64,000 nucleotides of DNA from Vibrio sp. 10N.261.45.E2 (GCF_002875705.1 NZ_MCZZ01000109.1:62001-126000), one strand, 5' to 3'. Shown: positions 22,608 through 34,455, counted from the first letter of the stretch. A program made the numbers and translations. The notes: generated by a model from the letters alone, not told the origin.

Positions 22608-22629
22608 ATTCAGTAGTTTGCTACTGAAT
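22608..22629. repeat. Hairpin in the serS leader
   Basis: ATTCAGTAG (22608-22616) and CTACTGAAT (22621-22629) form a perfect 9-bp stem with a 4-nt loop, 30 nt before the serS ATG on the minus strand. No U-run follows, so it is not a plain terminator. Confidence 0.6.
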
Positions 22630-22720
22630 CACTGCTAAACCCCTAAAACTGGTGCTATTTCGACCAATTTATAACGATTTAATTGAAATTTTATGACTAG
22701 GTAACGATATCCAAAAAAGA

Positions 22721-24076
22721 CTACTTTTCATAGCGTTTTTGTGGGCTTTTTGCGTCCAAATCCGCCAGATAATCTAGCTTCTCGCCAATTTTGGTTTCTA
22801 AGCCTCGTTTTGTTGGGAAATAGTATTGCTTCTCTCCCATTTCAGGTGGCAGATATTTTTCGCCAGCCGCGTAGGCACCAGGTTCGTCATGAGCATAACG
22901 GTATTCTTGCCCGTAGCCCATGTCCTTCATCAAAGTTGTTGGTGCATTTCGTAAATGATGAGGCACTTCATATTCCGGTAGGTTGTGTGCGTCCGTTAAG
23001 GCTTGCTTCCAAGCGGTATAAACGGCATTACTCTTTGGTGCACACGCGAGATAGACTACCGCCTGTGCAATCGCACGCTCACCTTCCGCAGGGCCAATAC
23101 GCGTAAAGCAATCCCAAGCCGACATCGCAACCTGCATAGCACGAGGATCAGCATTACCAATATCTTCAGAAGCAATCGCCAGTAAGCGTCTAACGATATA
23201 CAGAGGGTCGCAACCCGCCGCGATCATTCTTGCCGACCAATACAACGCGGCATCAGGGTTTGAACCACGAATCGATTTATGAACGGCAGATATTAGGTCG
23301 TACCAAATATCGCCCTTGTTATCAAAGCGAGCGACTTTTTCACCAGCGACCTCAGCCAACAACTGCAAGGTGATCGCTTTCTCGCCTTTATCGTTGTCTT
23401 CTGCCATGTCATACAGCAACTCAAGATAGTTGAGCGACATACGTGCATCACCGTTCACTAGCTCAGCTAAACGATCCAAAACGTTGTCAGCAAAGTCGGC
23501 TGGCACATCACCTAATCCGCGCTGCTTGTCTTCAACCGCTTGGCGAATAACAAGGGAGATGTCGTCAGTATTTAGAGAAGTTAGCTTGTAGACACGCGCA
23601 CGTGACAACAAAGCGTTGTTCAATTCAAAAGAAGGATTTTCTGTGGTCGCGCCAATAAAGGTGACCGTGCCATCTTCAATATGAGGTAGAAAGGCATCTT
23701 GCTGACTTTTGTTGAAGCGATGGACCTCATCCACAAACAGGATTGTTCTGCGCCCTGCTTGTTTGTTTTCTCGCGCTTTCTCAATGGCGATACGAATGTC
23801 TTTCACACCCGATGTTACCGCTGATACGCGCTCAACTTCAGCATTGGCATAGTTTGCTGCCACTTCTGCGAGTGTCGTTTTACCGGTGCCCGGAGGCCCC
23901 CATAGAATCATGGAGTGGATATGGCCCGCTTCCAATGCTCTGCGAAGGGGTTTCCCTGGGCCCAATATATGCTGCTGACCGATGTACTGTTCGACAGTTT
24001 CAGGTCTCATACGAGCAGCAAGGGGACGAAAATCTTCGTCCCCTGCAAAATCTAAGCTGTAATTACTCAATTGCAA
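22721..24076 (-). CDS. rarA: RarA (MgsA), replication-associated AAA+ ATPase
   Basis: Clamp-loader-related AAA+ ATPase that acts at stalled replication forks. The 451-aa protein has Walker A GPPGTGKT (near residue 60), Walker [10 protein letters not shown], sensor [11 protein letters not shown] and the C-terminal tetramerisation region with [11 protein letters not shown] and [21 protein letters not shown] (given here as landmarks). Length and sequence follow E. coli RarA closely. It lies 64 nt after lolA and before serS. Confidence 0.96.
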   Translation of the reverse strand: MQLSNYSLDFAGDEDFRPLAARMRPETVEQYIGQQHILGPGKPLRRALEAGHIHSMILWGPPGTGKTTLAEVAANYANAEVERVSAVTSGVKDIRIAIEKARENKQAGRRTILFVDEVHRFNKSQQDAFLPHIEDGTVTFIGATTENPSFELNNALLSRARVYKLTSLNTDDISLVIRQAVEDKQRGLGDVPADFADNVLDRLAELVNGDARMSLNYLELLYDMAEDNDKGEKAITLQLLAEVAGEKVARFDNKGDIWYDLISAVHKSIRGSNPDAALYWSARMIAAGCDPLYIVRRLLAIASEDIGNADPRAMQVAMSAWDCFTRIGPAEGERAIAQAVVYLACAPKSNAVYTAWKQALTDAHNLPEYEVPHHLRNAPTTLMKDMGYGQEYRYAHDEPGAYAAGEKYLPPEMGEKQYYFPTKRGLETKIGEKLDYLADLDAKSPQKRYEK

Positions 24077-24140
24077 TCTCTTGATTCGTTGATGGCATTA
24101 ATGCCTATCGACGTACTACCAAACGATCTGCTTGTTTAGA

Positions 24141-24737
24141 TCAGTTTCTTTGGTCGTCGACCTCGACACCTTCCGGCGCCACAAAAGTAAAGCGGTCTGC
24201 TGCTGGTTTACCTAAGTCAACATTGCTAAAGGTAAACTCACCTTTTTGGCCATCTTGTTCAATCACATTAAAGCCCTGAACAATGCCCTTTTCAGTGATA
24301 TTAATCTGGAAGTCACCCTGATTTGAATCGACCGCGGTTGGCGTTAGCGTAAATTGATTACCTGTTTGCGCCACATTGTAGTTATCCCAATCGCTTTCTT
24401 GGTTGCGTGTAAGCAAAACAAAAGGTGTTTGTGATGTCGCTTGCTCTTGCCAATAAATGCTTACTTGCTCGATGAAGGGGCTGTAGTACCACAAGCTTTG
24501 GCCATCAGATACCAACAAGTTTTCATCAGGGAAAGTGGTTTCCCAACGGAATAAGCTTGGGCGTGCAATCTCTACCGTGCCCTCGCCTTCCATGACAACA
24601 TCGCCATCAGGGCTGGTCACGACTTGTTTAAAGTCAGCACTAAAGCCTGCGTTCAATGCCAAACGGCTACTCAACTCTTCTTTCGGAGAAGCAAACACTG
24701 AGAAGCTCATAAATAAAAGTGCGAATACTTTTTTCAT
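24141..24737 (-). CDS. lolA: LolA, periplasmic lipoprotein carrier
   Basis: Takes lipoproteins from the LolCDE ABC transporter and passes them across the periplasm to LolB. The 198-aa precursor has a signal peptide [16 protein letters not shown] cleaved before SPKEELSS. The beta-rich body contains [17 protein letters not shown] and [15 protein letters not shown], all LolA-typical. The ATG at 24737 is preferred over the adjacent one at 24740. The partner genes lolCDE lie at 46790-49928 and lipoproteins they would move lie at 59285-61736. Confidence 0.95.
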   Translation of the reverse strand: MKKVFALLFMSFSVFASPKEELSSRLALNAGFSADFKQVVTSPDGDVVMEGEGTVEIARPSLFRWETTFPDENLLVSDGQSLWYYSPFIEQVSIYWQEQATSQTPFVLLTRNQESDWDNYNVAQTGNQFTLTPTAVDSNQGDFQINITEKGIVQGFNVIEQDGQKGEFTFSNVDLGKPAADRFTFVAPEGVEVDDQRN

Positions 24738-24757
24738 CAATAATCCTGTTAGAACAT

Positions 24758-24788
24758 AAGTCGGTCATATTTTCGATTTGACCGACTT
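24758..24788. repeat. Perfect 10-bp hairpin between ftsK and lolA
   Basis: AAGTCGGTCA (24758-24767) and TGACCGACTT (24779-24788) are perfect inverted repeats with an 11-nt loop, placed between the ftsK stop and the lolA start. No U tract follows on the minus strand. Confidence 0.6.
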
Positions 24789-24812
24789 AATGGGTATGAG
24801 TTCCTAGTGGAA

Positions 24813-27800
24813 CTAATCTTTTGGTGGCGCTGGTGCCAAGACTTCTCGGTTACCGTTATGGCCTGGAGCACTCACAATACCTTGAGCTTCAAGTTGCTCG
24901 ACAATACGTGCAGCACGGTTGTAGCCAATCTTGAATCGACGCTGTACGCCTGAAACTGAACCACGACGTGAATGAACAACGTGTTCTACCACTTGATCAA
25001 ACAGAGGATCGACCTCTTCATCACCTTCCATCTTCTCACCCGGAAGCAAGGTTTCTGGGGTTTGTTCGCCGTTAGTGATCTCATCAATATAGTTTGGCTT
25101 ACCACGCGCTTTCCAGTTATTCACAACTGCGTGTACATCATCATCAGATGCAAAGGCACCGTGAACACGAGTTGTATGACTAGAGCCCGGTGGCAAGTAA
25201 AGCATATCACCCATGCCCAATAGTGATTCCGCACCACCTTGGTCAAGGATAGTTCTTGAATCCGTTTTGGTTGATACCGTAAAGGCCACACGGGTTGGAA
25301 TGTTCGCTTTGATAAGGCCGGTAATAACATCCACCGAAGGACGTTGCGTCGCTAGGATCAAGTGAACACCCGCCGCACGTGCTTTTTGTGCCAAACGTGC
25401 GATCAGTTCTTCAACCTTCTTACCGACCACCATGATTAGGTCGGCAAACTCATCAACGATAACCACAATGTAAGGCAGCTTCTCAAGCAATGGTGCTTCA
25501 GGGTCCATGCTGTCGCCCGGCTTCCACAGTGGATCGTGAATTGGGTGACCCGCTTCCGCAGCCATCTTAAGCTTATCGTTGTAACCTTTAATGTTACGAA
25601 CGCCTAACGCTGACATCAGCTTATAACGGCGTTCCATCTCGCCAACACACCAACGAAGGGCGTTCGACGCATCTTTCATGTCGGTTACCACTTCAGACAA
25701 TAGATGAGGGATGCCTTCGTAAACCGATAACTCAAGCATTTTCGGGTCGATCATGATGAATCGAACATCTTCCGGTGATGCTTTGTAAAGCATACTCAGA
25801 ATCATTACGTTCACACCTACCGACTTACCAGAACCGGTTGTACCAGCAACCAGAACGTGAGGCATTTTCGATAGATCAGCAATGACCGCTTCACCTGCGA
25901 TGTCTTGTCCTAGAACCACTGTCGTCGGCGATTTCGCTTCTTGGAACTGAGGGCTAGCAACCACATCTGAGAAGAATACCGTTTGACGACTCATGTTCGG
26001 CAGCTCTAAGCCAACATAAGGTTTACCCGGAATCACCTCTACAACACGTACAGCCAATGCAGAGAGCGAACGAGCCAAGTCCATAGAAAGGCCAGAAATA
26101 CGGCTCACTTTCACGCCTGGAGCAAGATCCAGCTCGAATCGAGTGATTACTGGACCTGGGAAAATATCAACCACATCTGCCTTGATCTTATAGTCCGCTA
26201 GCTTAGATTCAACAAGGCGAGCAATCGCTTCTAGTGCATCACGGTCAATAAAGGTTTCACGCTTTTCAGGGTGGAATAACAATTCAAGCGTTGGTAATGG
26301 CTCAGCAGGTTTCGGTAAATTAACATCTTGTTGAACCAAGAACGGGTTCTGCGCCGCTGCCATATTCGCTTGTGCTTCAGAAACAATGCTTTGGAATGCG
26401 GCGACATCCTGATCTTGATGCGAAGGTTCTTCTTCCGTTACTTCTTCCCAAGGAAGATCAACAGCTGGTTCTTGGCTTTGTGCTGTTGGCTGTTCAGGCT
26501 CTGAATGTTCTTCTTGATAAGAGAAAGGTTCAAATTGCTCATCCGCTAATTCTGCATCAGCTTGCTCGGTTTCAGTCTGCTGAGCGAAAACCTGTTCGTC
26601 AGTCTGTTCTTCCGTTACATCAAATGGTGAAGCTTGTGCAGAGAAATCGTCTTCCACAGTTGCTTCTGGCTCACCCATTGGTGAAGCGTATAGAGATTCT
26701 GGCTGAACATCTTCAACATCGACTTCATTCGTTACTTCTGGCGAGCTATTGTTCTCTGGTTCTGTACTTTCAAGAGCCGTATCAGTAGAGGTAACGTCTT
26801 GTTGCTCATTCTGCATGTATTGCTGATACGCGATTTGAGATTCATGCGCATCAACCTGCTCTTGCTCCGCAAGGTCACCTTCATACATAGCGGCGTTTTC
26901 TAGCTGCTCTATCGTTGCATTCAACTGCTTCGAACGCTCAATACCTTCTTCTAATGGTTCTTCTGGCGCTTGGTAAACAGGCGCTGCAGGGATCGGTTGC
27001 TCTGGCTCAATTACAGCTTGAGGCTGAACCCGATGTTCCTCCTGAACAGAAACATTTTGCTTCGCAGGAGCTTCTTGTTTCGCAGGAGCATCGACTGGCA
27101 TGTGAATATTGTAATGACGCTTCGGCGATGCAGCATTATCTAACGCATTTGTAGCCACGCTTGAAGAATCATTAGTCGCGGAAAAGCTCATCACCGGATC
27201 GAGTGGATCATGCTCTCTTGATTCTTTGTTATCTTCTAGAGCAGGAGCATCACGGTAAGTTGACTCTTGATGACGATCTTCGATTAAATCACGGTCTGCT
27301 GATTCTCTTAACTGAGGCTCAAGTAACTCTTGCTCTTGGCCACGAGCCTTATTAACAGCAGATGTGAAGAATTTGATGGCACATTCACCCAACCATTCCA
27401 CAATGCTTAACCAAGAAATACCGGTTAATAGAGTAAAGCCAGCACCCCATAAGAAAAGAAGGACTAACGTACTACCAAGAACATTCAACGTCGGAAGTGC
27501 AAGGCTTGTTAAGACGTCGCCCACTACGCCACCTGATGAAAAGTACCAGATGTCGTCAAAGTTGATATCCGCTAGACCACAGCTAGTAAGGATTAGGATC
27601 GTCAGGCCGAGTAAGCGAGTGCCCCACAGCATGAAGTCGATCTGCTCGTCTTCATTACGCTTGCGGAATAATACCCACGCAGCAACCGTCACTAAGATAG
27701 GCAAAGGGTAAGCCAAAGAACCAAATACGAAGAAAAGCGTATCCGCCAACCAAGCACCTAGGTAGCCACCCGCATTTTGAATGTCACCACCCCACGCCGT

Positions 27801-27983
27801 TTGCGACCATGATGGGTCTGCAGGACTAAAAGTTAATAACGCAACGGCAAGTAGAATAGAGAAGAGAACACCGAGAATCAGACTGCACTCTTTGAGACGT
27901 TGAGAACCACTCAAACGAGGAGACTGAGGCTCTTCACTCGTTTTAATGATTGTTTCTACTTTATTACTGCTCTGCTTGAACAT
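24813..27983 (-). CDS. ftsK: FtsK, septal DNA translocase
   Basis: Couples cell division with chromosome dimer resolution: it pumps DNA at the septum and activates XerCD at dif. 1056 residues. The N-terminal quarter has four membrane helices (about 35-195). A long acidic Gln- and Glu-rich linker spans about 210-560 and includes a short duplicated APAKQ unit (DNA 27059-27092). The motor has Walker A GTTGSGKS at 714-721 and VIVDEFADL, and the C-terminal gamma domain (about 985-1050, [22 protein letters not shown]) reads KOPS sequences. The linker is poorly conserved in the family, so its composition is not alarming. Confidence 0.97.
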   Translation of the reverse strand: MFKQSSNKVETIIKTSEEPQSPRLSGSQRLKECSLILGVLFSILLAVALLTFSPADPSWSQTAWGGDIQNAGGYLGAWLADTLFFVFGSLAYPLPILVTVAAWVLFRKRNEDEQIDFMLWGTRLLGLTILILTSCGLADINFDDIWYFSSGGVVGDVLTSLALPTLNVLGSTLVLLFLWGAGFTLLTGISWLSIVEWLGECAIKFFTSAVNKARGQEQELLEPQLRESADRDLIEDRHQESTYRDAPALEDNKESREHDPLDPVMSFSATNDSSSVATNALDNAASPKRHYNIHMPVDAPAKQEAPAKQNVSVQEEHRVQPQAVIEPEQPIPAAPVYQAPEEPLEEGIERSKQLNATIEQLENAAMYEGDLAEQEQVDAHESQIAYQQYMQNEQQDVTSTDTALESTEPENNSSPEVTNEVDVEDVQPESLYASPMGEPEATVEDDFSAQASPFDVTEEQTDEQVFAQQTETEQADAELADEQFEPFSYQEEHSEPEQPTAQSQEPAVDLPWEEVTEEEPSHQDQDVAAFQSIVSEAQANMAAAQNPFLVQQDVNLPKPAEPLPTLELLFHPEKRETFIDRDALEAIARLVESKLADYKIKADVVDIFPGPVITRFELDLAPGVKVSRISGLSMDLARSLSALAVRVVEVIPGKPYVGLELPNMSRQTVFFSDVVASPQFQEAKSPTTVVLGQDIAGEAVIADLSKMPHVLVAGTTGSGKSVGVNVMILSMLYKASPEDVRFIMIDPKMLELSVYEGIPHLLSEVVTDMKDASNALRWCVGEMERRYKLMSALGVRNIKGYNDKLKMAAEAGHPIHDPLWKPGDSMDPEAPLLEKLPYIVVIVDEFADLIMVVGKKVEELIARLAQKARAAGVHLILATQRPSVDVITGLIKANIPTRVAFTVSTKTDSRTILDQGGAESLLGMGDMLYLPPGSSHTTRVHGAFASDDDVHAVVNNWKARGKPNYIDEITNGEQTPETLLPGEKMEGDEEVDPLFDQVVEHVVHSRRGSVSGVQRRFKIGYNRAARIVEQLEAQGIVSAPGHNGNREVLAPAPPKD

Positions 27984-28020
27984 AAACCAACTTAATAATT
28001 AAACGGGATAAAAACATCTC

Positions 28021-28038
28021 GAGCGGCAAAAGCCGCTC
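28021..28038. terminator. Hairpin between lrp and ftsK
   Basis: GAGCGGC and GCCGCTC flank AAAA. On the minus strand GAGATGTTTTTATCC follows, so it may partly end lrp transcripts; on the plus strand TTTT follows. It lies 37 nt before the ftsK start. Confidence 0.55.
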
Positions 28039-28101
28039 TTTTCAATGAAACTACTGTTGATTTAACCATATCAAACAGAAAAACCCAATTCCAGAAAGCA
28101 A

Positions 28102-28126
28102 GAAAGCGGAACAAATGTCCGCTTTC
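28102..28126 (-). terminator. lrp terminator
   Basis: GAAAGCGGA (28102-28110) pairs with TCCGCTTTC (28118-28126), followed on the minus strand by the pyrimidine-rich TTGCTTTCTGG. It lies 20 nt after the lrp stop. Confidence 0.65.
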
Positions 28127-28146
28127 TTTCATTTCACCAATTGTGA

Positions 28147-28641
28147 CTAACGAGTTTTAATCACAAGTTGATTGGTTTTTTTCACTTCTTCCATTACTAC
28201 GTAAGTTCGAGTGTCGTTTACGCCTGGTAGACGAAGTAACGTATCACCCAGTAGCTTACGGTAAGCACCCATATCAGATACACGTGTTTTTAGAAGATAG
28301 TCAAAATCACCCGACACTAAATGACACTCTTGGATGTCATCCAGTTTCTGCACAGCGGTGTTGAATTGTTCGAACACATCTGGCGCACCACGGTTCAATG
28401 TAATTTCAACAAACACTAAAAGTGAAGCATCAAGATACTGTGGGTTCAGCAACGCTGTGTACCCAGTAATGTAACCTTGACGTTCTAAACGACGAACACG
28501 TTCAAGACATGGAGTCGGAGAAAGTCCTACTCGTTTTGAGAGTTCAACGTTTGAGATACGACCGTCTTTTTGCAACTCATTAAGAATGTTGCGGTCAATA
28601 CGATCTAGTTCCTTGGACGGCTTCTTATAATTGTCTGCCAT
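28147..28641 (-). CDS. lrp: Lrp, leucine-responsive regulator
   Basis: Global feast/famine transcription factor. The 164-aa protein has an N-terminal helix-turn-helix (LDRIDRNILNELQKDGRISNVELSKRVGLS, residues about 11-40; key residues shown in part) and a C-terminal RAM ligand domain (VFVEITLNRG, VSGDFDYLLKTRV). It is divergent from ald, whose product degrades alanine, a known Lrp effector and target in other bacteria, and it is followed by ftsK as in E. coli. Confidence 0.96.
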   Translation of the reverse strand: MADNYKKPSKELDRIDRNILNELQKDGRISNVELSKRVGLSPTPCLERVRRLERQGYITGYTALLNPQYLDASLLVFVEITLNRGAPDVFEQFNTAVQKLDDIQECHLVSGDFDYLLKTRVSDMGAYRKLLGDTLLRLPGVNDTRTYVVMEEVKKTNQLVIKTR

Positions 28642-28797
28642 TTTTTATTCCACCTTATTACTTCCTTGCAAAAAAATATACTACAACTTTTTAATATTCA
28701 GTATCAAATTTTATCTGAACCTATCTATACTAGATATTAATTCGACAGAATTACCCTACACATAGATAAAACAACCAAAATAAAATGAGGAGTCAGG
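28642..28797. promoter_or_regulatory. Divergent lrp-ald regulatory region
   Basis: 156 nt without coding sequence between the two start codons, AT-rich, with repeated TTTAATATT/AATATAC-like tracts. A regulator gene divergent from a catabolic gene usually shares control DNA. I do not resolve a specific Lrp site. Confidence 0.45.
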
Positions 28798-29922
28798 ATG
28801 ATCATTGGCGTACCTAAGGAAATCAAGAACCACGAATACCGCGTTGGTATGACCCCAGCTAGCGTGAGAGAACTAATCTCACACGGCCACCAAGTTTTTG
28901 TAGAAACCAATGCCGGTACTGGTATCGGTTTTTCAGACGATGATTACATCGCTGTAGGCGCATCCATTCTTCCTACTGCTGCTGACGTTTTCGCGAAAGC
29001 AGAGATGATTGTAAAGGTTAAAGAACCTCAAGCTGTCGAGCGAGCTATGCTTCGCGAAGGGCAAATATTATTTACCTATTTACACCTTGCACCAGATTTT
29101 CCACAAACTGAAGAGCTTATCAAGAGCAAAGCTGTCTGCGTAGCCTATGAGACTGTAACAGATAATATGGGTCGCTTGCCACTATTAGCACCAATGTCTG
29201 AAGTAGCTGGTCGTATGTCTATTCAAGCAGGTGCACAAACATTAGAGAAATCTAACGGTGGTTGTGGTCTTCTTCTTGGTGGCGTTCCAGGCGTTGAGCC
29301 AGCAAAAGTTGTTGTTGTTGGCGGCGGTGTTGTAGGTGCTAACGCAGCACGTATGGCTGTTGGTCTTCGCGCAGATGTGACCATTCTTGACCGTAACGTA
29401 GATACGCTTCGTCGTCTTGATGAAGAATTCCAAGGCCGCGCAAAAGTGGTTTATTCTACTGAAGACGCTATTGAGAAGCATGTTCTAGAAGCAGACCTAG
29501 TAATCGGTGCAGTACTGATCCCAGGCGCAGCAGCGCCTAAACTGGTTACAAAAGAGCACATCGCTAAGATGAAGCCAGGTTCAGCGGTTGTTGACGTTGC
29601 TATCGACCAAGGTGGTTGTTTCGAAACTTCTCACGCGACAACTCACGCAGACCCAACTTACATTGTTGATGACGTAGTTCACTACTGTGTTGCTAACATG
29701 CCAGGTGCTGTTGCCCGTACTTCAACTTACGCACTTAACAATGCAACACTTCCTTACATTGTTAAGCTAGCAAACAAAGGCTACCGCGAAGCACTTCTAT
29801 CAGATAAAGGCTTCCTAGAAGGTCTAAACGTAATCCACGGTAAAGTAACTTGTAAAGAAGTTGCAGAAAGCTTTGACCTAGAATACGTAGATCCAGCAGA
29901 AGCTATCGCAATGTTTAACTAA
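28798..29922 (+). CDS. ald: Ald, alanine dehydrogenase
   Basis: NAD-dependent interconversion of L-alanine with pyruvate and ammonia. The 374-aa protein begins [20 protein letters not shown], has the substrate-side KVKEPQ and YLHLAPD segments, and the Rossmann motif [14 protein letters not shown] near residues 170-183. The ATG is preceded by GAGGAG. It lies divergent from lrp, so local control by Lrp is plausible. Confidence 0.96.
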   Translation: MIIGVPKEIKNHEYRVGMTPASVRELISHGHQVFVETNAGTGIGFSDDDYIAVGASILPTAADVFAKAEMIVKVKEPQAVERAMLREGQILFTYLHLAPDFPQTEELIKSKAVCVAYETVTDNMGRLPLLAPMSEVAGRMSIQAGAQTLEKSNGGCGLLLGGVPGVEPAKVVVVGGGVVGANAARMAVGLRADVTILDRNVDTLRRLDEEFQGRAKVVYSTEDAIEKHVLEADLVIGAVLIPGAAAPKLVTKEHIAKMKPGSAVVDVAIDQGGCFETSHATTHADPTYIVDDVVHYCVANMPGAVARTSTYALNNATLPYIVKLANKGYREALLSDKGFLEGLNVIHGKVTCKEVAESFDLEYVDPAEAIAMFN

Positions 29923-29935
29923 TGATGTAATGGCT

Positions 29936-29972
29936 AACTGAACGCAATAACCTTCTCGTTGAGCGTTCAGTT
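29936..29972. repeat. Perfect 10-bp inverted repeat after ald
   Basis: AACTGAACGC (29936-29945) is the exact complement of GCGTTCAGTT (29963-29972). It stands just after the ald stop and about 18 nt before a standard terminator; no U tract follows it. Confidence 0.6.
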
Positions 29973-29990
29973 AACTCATGCACATTAAAC

Positions 29991-30027
29991 AAAAAGCCAG
30001 AACGACATTATGTCGCGCTGGCTTTTT
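29991..30027. terminator. Terminator between ald and the methyltransferase gene
   Basis: AAAAAGCCAG (29991-30000) pairs with CTGGCTTTTT (30018-30027), with an inner CGACA/TGTCG helix, then seven T. The A-run on the left lets it act in both directions. Confidence 0.88.
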
Positions 30028-30102
30028 TTGTATTTATAACTTTTACTTTGCATTCAGAGTTTAGATCGTAAAAACACGTAACAATGCTGTTTACCGTTAG
30101 CG

Positions 30103-31299
30103 CTAGATCTTAACCCCATGAATCAATAGATTTCTTGGCGTAATACTGCGCTCGCAGAACTCTTCAATTGAAGCTTCATAACCTTGTTCTTGCAGGTAGA
30201 GTGCACGATCCAAAGCTAGCCATATCTCTAATGGGCGCCTGAAAACTTGTTGAACCAAACTCAGCTTTTCCATTTCGCAGAAAAGTGATTCGCCTTGAAC
30301 AAGATAAGAATCAAAATCGATATCTGAACCCAGCGATAGTTCTTTCACTTCAGATGCCCAGCGGCAGAATGATTCAAATCCCTCAGCTAACTCTGATTTT
30401 TTGATACTCGGAACAGGTATGTACTCGTCGATTCCCTTTTCAGTCTTAAGCAGTTGGCTAAAGCCCAAACGGTAGCTCATCTCTAGTTGACGATGTCTCT
30501 TTACTCTTTCACCACCCGTAACGGTTTCTTGCAGCGGGATTCGCAAATCACTCTTGCTCAATGTTAAAGCCGAAGCCTTTGCCAGTTGTGACATCGGTTG
30601 GTAGTATTCGTCTCTAATCAAGTGATAGCAACAAGGAGAGATGGTTACTGCAGGTAGCCCATGTGAGACAGACTTTTTAACCAACTCGACATGAAGGTCA
30701 CCACAGGCATGCAGTGCTACCGCATGTTGGTCTGAGTTAAATACATTATCGGCATCGTCTGAAAACGCGTCACCTTGAACAAAGCTCATCTCTAACTTAA
30801 GGTCATCTGCAATCTTTTGTCCGCTTTCGCATAACGATTGCTGCCATTCAAAACTAGTAACTTTTTGATCAGATTGCTGAGATAGAATTCGACCAAGAAA
30901 ACCTTTGCCAGAACACCACTCGAGCCACTCTTTGCCTTGATGGTGCTCAAGTGCAGCCTCGCCCATCGCGACAATTTGGTTCAGTTTTCGACCAGGAATA
31001 CCATCAGCAGTACCTCGAGGAAGCTCTAAGCCAACCAAAGCTGTGTTCTCGAACTGGATATTTTGAGCTGCGGTATCTAATTCAGGAAAGAAACGAGTCA
31101 GCTCCTCGGCCAAAAGCTGAGGCTGCTCTTTTAAAATTTGAATGCTCTCATTACTTAAGCTTTCTAACCAATCAACGAGCGGACGATTAACCTCTTTCCA
31201 TGGCTGTTGTTGAGTTTGGCATAGATGAAAAGGTTCGGAACGCCAATAAATCTGGTGCTCTAGCAAAAATGAATCGAGTATTTTAAATCGTGAATGCAT
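30103..31299 (-). CDS. Uncharacterised SAM-dependent methyltransferase
   Basis: A 398-aa soluble protein with a Rossmann methyltransferase core in the middle: motif I LEWCSGKGFLGRILS (near 130-145), acidic strand LKLEMSFVQGDAF, and ALHACGDLHVELV and ISPCCYHL near 195-230. This resembles the Methyltransf_32 / GSTCD-like group. The N- and C-terminal helical parts have no match that I know. Substrate unknown; the Cys-Cys-Tyr-His motif is typical of this group. It is a single-gene unit that ends against the ald terminator and starts away from cysB. Confidence 0.8.
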   Translation of the reverse strand: MHSRFKILDSFLLEHQIYWRSEPFHLCQTQQQPWKEVNRPLVDWLESLSNESIQILKEQPQLLAEELTRFFPELDTAAQNIQFENTALVGLELPRGTADGIPGRKLNQIVAMGEAALEHHQGKEWLEWCSGKGFLGRILSQQSDQKVTSFEWQQSLCESGQKIADDLKLEMSFVQGDAFSDDADNVFNSDQHAVALHACGDLHVELVKKSVSHGLPAVTISPCCYHLIRDEYYQPMSQLAKASALTLSKSDLRIPLQETVTGGERVKRHRQLEMSYRLGFSQLLKTEKGIDEYIPVPSIKKSELAEGFESFCRWASEVKELSLGSDIDFDSYLVQGESLFCEMEKLSLVQQVFRRPLEIWLALDRALYLQEQGYEASIEEFCERSITPRNLLIHGVKI

Positions 31300-31391
31300 G
31301 CTTCCCCCTATGAAGCGTGGATTGTAGGGGTAAGACGCCGAAATGGAAAGGTTCGATGGAGAGACTTATACGAAAGCCAAAAGATCGAAAG

Positions 31392-31416
31392 AAAAACGGC
31401 CTGTAAATACAGGCCG
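31392..31416 (-). terminator. cysB terminator
   Basis: CGGCCTGT (31397-31404) pairs with ACAGGCCG (31409-31416) around AAAT, followed on the minus strand by five U. It lies 29 nt after the cysB stop. Confidence 0.87.
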
Positions 31417-31444
31417 AATAAGAATTTAAATTTACACAATGAGA

Positions 31445-32740
<1,296 letters not shown>

Positions 32741-33508
32741 ATGAATAACCCTGGTTTAATTATTGCCTTAGTAGCGATTCTTTTGGTGTTGGTATTAGGT
32801 TACAACATCATGCTTCAATATAAAGTTAAGGTAGAAACTGCGAAGAAACAGGAAGCTTCTCGCTATTTAACCATAATTGATGGAACCGAAGAGCTGATTG
32901 GTAACGCACACCATATGCCGTTTAGCCAAGACCTTCTTGTATGCTTAAATAACCGAATTCTTGATGCATTGGAAAACATGTATCAACTCGATCCTAAAAA
33001 TAAGCAGCTCGCTCAACGTATCGAAAGCGTGAAGCAGCAAATCACTCAGCTTAAAGAGAACTATCAAGGTGGCGAGAGCACCGCTTTCCGTGTTCCAAGC
33101 AGTGATAAACAAGCGATCATGATGCTTAAGCTAGTCAAACGCCTTCGCGATACGGTTCGTAATGAACACAACAAAGGTCGTTTTGAAACCCAAGCTTATG
33201 TGGTTGAGAATGCTCGTCTTGAGACAATTCAAATTCGCATTAACATCGAGAACGTTATTAAGCGTGCAAACGACTCAATATCTCGCGGCCAACCAGGCAC
33301 AGCAATTCAGTTACTGCGTAAAGGCATTGATGCGTTAGCTACCAAAAACGACTCATACTCTAATCAAGCAAAAGAGAAGCTTCAGCAGATGCTTAACGAT
33401 CTTGATCAGAAGCGCCAAGATAAAAACGCGCAAGATTTGCAACAGATGGAATCTAAAGAGCGTGACGACGATATGGATGCCCTATTCGGTCAGAAAAAGA
33501 AATGGTAA
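32741..33508 (+). CDS. Membrane-anchored coiled-coil protein of unknown function
   Basis: A 255-aa protein with one N-terminal membrane helix (about 5-24, LIIALVAILLVLVLGYNIML) and no cleavage site, followed by a mostly helical, charged body: heptad-like stretches at about 30-50, 85-115 and 150-215, and an acidic tail DDDMDALFGQKKKW. I chose MNNPGLIIAL because the segment before it (open frame from 32621) lacks protein character. Similar Vibrio proteins are sometimes labelled DNA repair ATPase, but no nucleotide-binding motif is visible, so I would not use that name. It is probably cytoplasm-facing and sits ahead of miaE, after a terminator. Confidence 0.8.
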   Translation: MNNPGLIIALVAILLVLVLGYNIMLQYKVKVETAKKQEASRYLTIIDGTEELIGNAHHMPFSQDLLVCLNNRILDALENMYQLDPKNKQLAQRIESVKQQITQLKENYQGGESTAFRVPSSDKQAIMMLKLVKRLRDTVRNEHNKGRFETQAYVVENARLETIQIRINIENVIKRANDSISRGQPGTAIQLLRKGIDALATKNDSYSNQAKEKLQQMLNDLDQKRQDKNAQDLQQMESKERDDDMDALFGQKKKW

Positions 33509-33530
33509 TCGTCTAACCCCAACAAGAAGT

Positions 33531-33565
33531 GGCCGCCTTATTTACTTAAATAGGCGGCCTTTTTT
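33531..33565 (+). terminator. Terminator after the coiled-coil gene
   Basis: GGCCGCCT (33531-33538) pairs with AGGCGGCC (33552-33559), then six T. It ends the single-gene unit before miaE. Confidence 0.87.
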
Positions 33566-33651
33566 GTACCTAGTTAATTTCCTTTCTCCATATAGGGAGA
33601 TCTCTTGGGCTGTGATAAAATCCTCACATTATCAACAAACTTTCCCTGACC

Positions 33652-34407
33652 ATGTATCAAGAATTACTCGATCCAATCCACTCTTTTCTTAAAGCTGAAA
33701 CGCCAGATTCATGGATAGATGAAGCTAAAAAACCCGAAAATCTTCACATCATTCTACGCGATCACATGCTTTGTGAGCTTAAAGCGGCTCAAAGTGCTCT
33801 GTTCCTGATCCGTAAGTACGCTGTTGATAAAGAAAGCGCAAAGCAACTGAATGAATGGATTTTGCCATACGAGCAATTTGCTTACCGTCGTATCGGAGAT
33901 TTAGAGTCACTTCGTGGCAAGAGCAATGTATCAAAGCAAATTACAGCGAAAGAAGGCTGCAATTACGGCGCGGATCTGATCGATAAGATGGTATTACTGA
34001 TCAAAGAAGAACTGCATCACTTCTATCAAGTAATGGAGTTGATGGAGAAGAAAGGCGTGACTTACCAGCCAATTGAAGCGGGTCGTTACGCGAAAGGTTT
34101 GATCAAACAAGTTAAAACTTATGAGCCTGATGCTCTGGTTGATAAGCTTATCATCGGTGCGTTTATTGAAGCTCGCTCTTGTGAACGCTTCGCTAAATTA
34201 GCTCCTTTCTTGGAAGAAGACATGGAGAAGTTTTACGTGTCTCTGCTTCGCTCAGAAGCGCGTCACTATCAAGATTACCTCGAGCTAGCAGAGCAGATCG
34301 CAGGGAAAGACATCTCTGAGCGCATTGCTCACTTTGCTCAAGTAGAAGCTGACCTTATTACTTCAGAAGACAGTGACTTTAAATTCCATAGTGGTGCGCC
34401 AGTTTAA
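33652..34407 (+). CDS. miaE: MiaE, tRNA 2-methylthio-N6-isopentenyl-A37 hydroxylase
   Basis: Oxygen-dependent diiron enzyme that hydroxylates ms2i6A37 of tRNA to ms2io6A37; known in Salmonella, absent from E. coli. The 251-aa ferritin-like helical protein shows the diiron ligand patterns EELHH (Glu119, Glu120, His122, His123) and EARHY (Glu202, His205). Starts at MYQELLDPIHSFL. It has its own terminator; in Salmonella the gene has been tied to growth on citric-acid-cycle acids. Confidence 0.93.
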   Translation: MYQELLDPIHSFLKAETPDSWIDEAKKPENLHIILRDHMLCELKAAQSALFLIRKYAVDKESAKQLNEWILPYEQFAYRRIGDLESLRGKSNVSKQITAKEGCNYGADLIDKMVLLIKEELHHFYQVMELMEKKGVTYQPIEAGRYAKGLIKQVKTYEPDALVDKLIIGAFIEARSCERFAKLAPFLEEDMEKFYVSLLRSEARHYQDYLELAEQIAGKDISERIAHFAQVEADLITSEDSDFKFHSGAPV

Positions 34408-34455
34408 ATTAAACCAATCTAACCCAAACGAGTTCTGTTTCTCGAAAACAAACAA

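Noticed and set aside
26372-26788. 138-codon open frame on the plus strand inside ftsK
   Set aside because: It lies opposite the Gln/Glu-rich linker, and its Leu-rich content is the complement of CAG/GAA codons. No ribosome binding site; not a gene.
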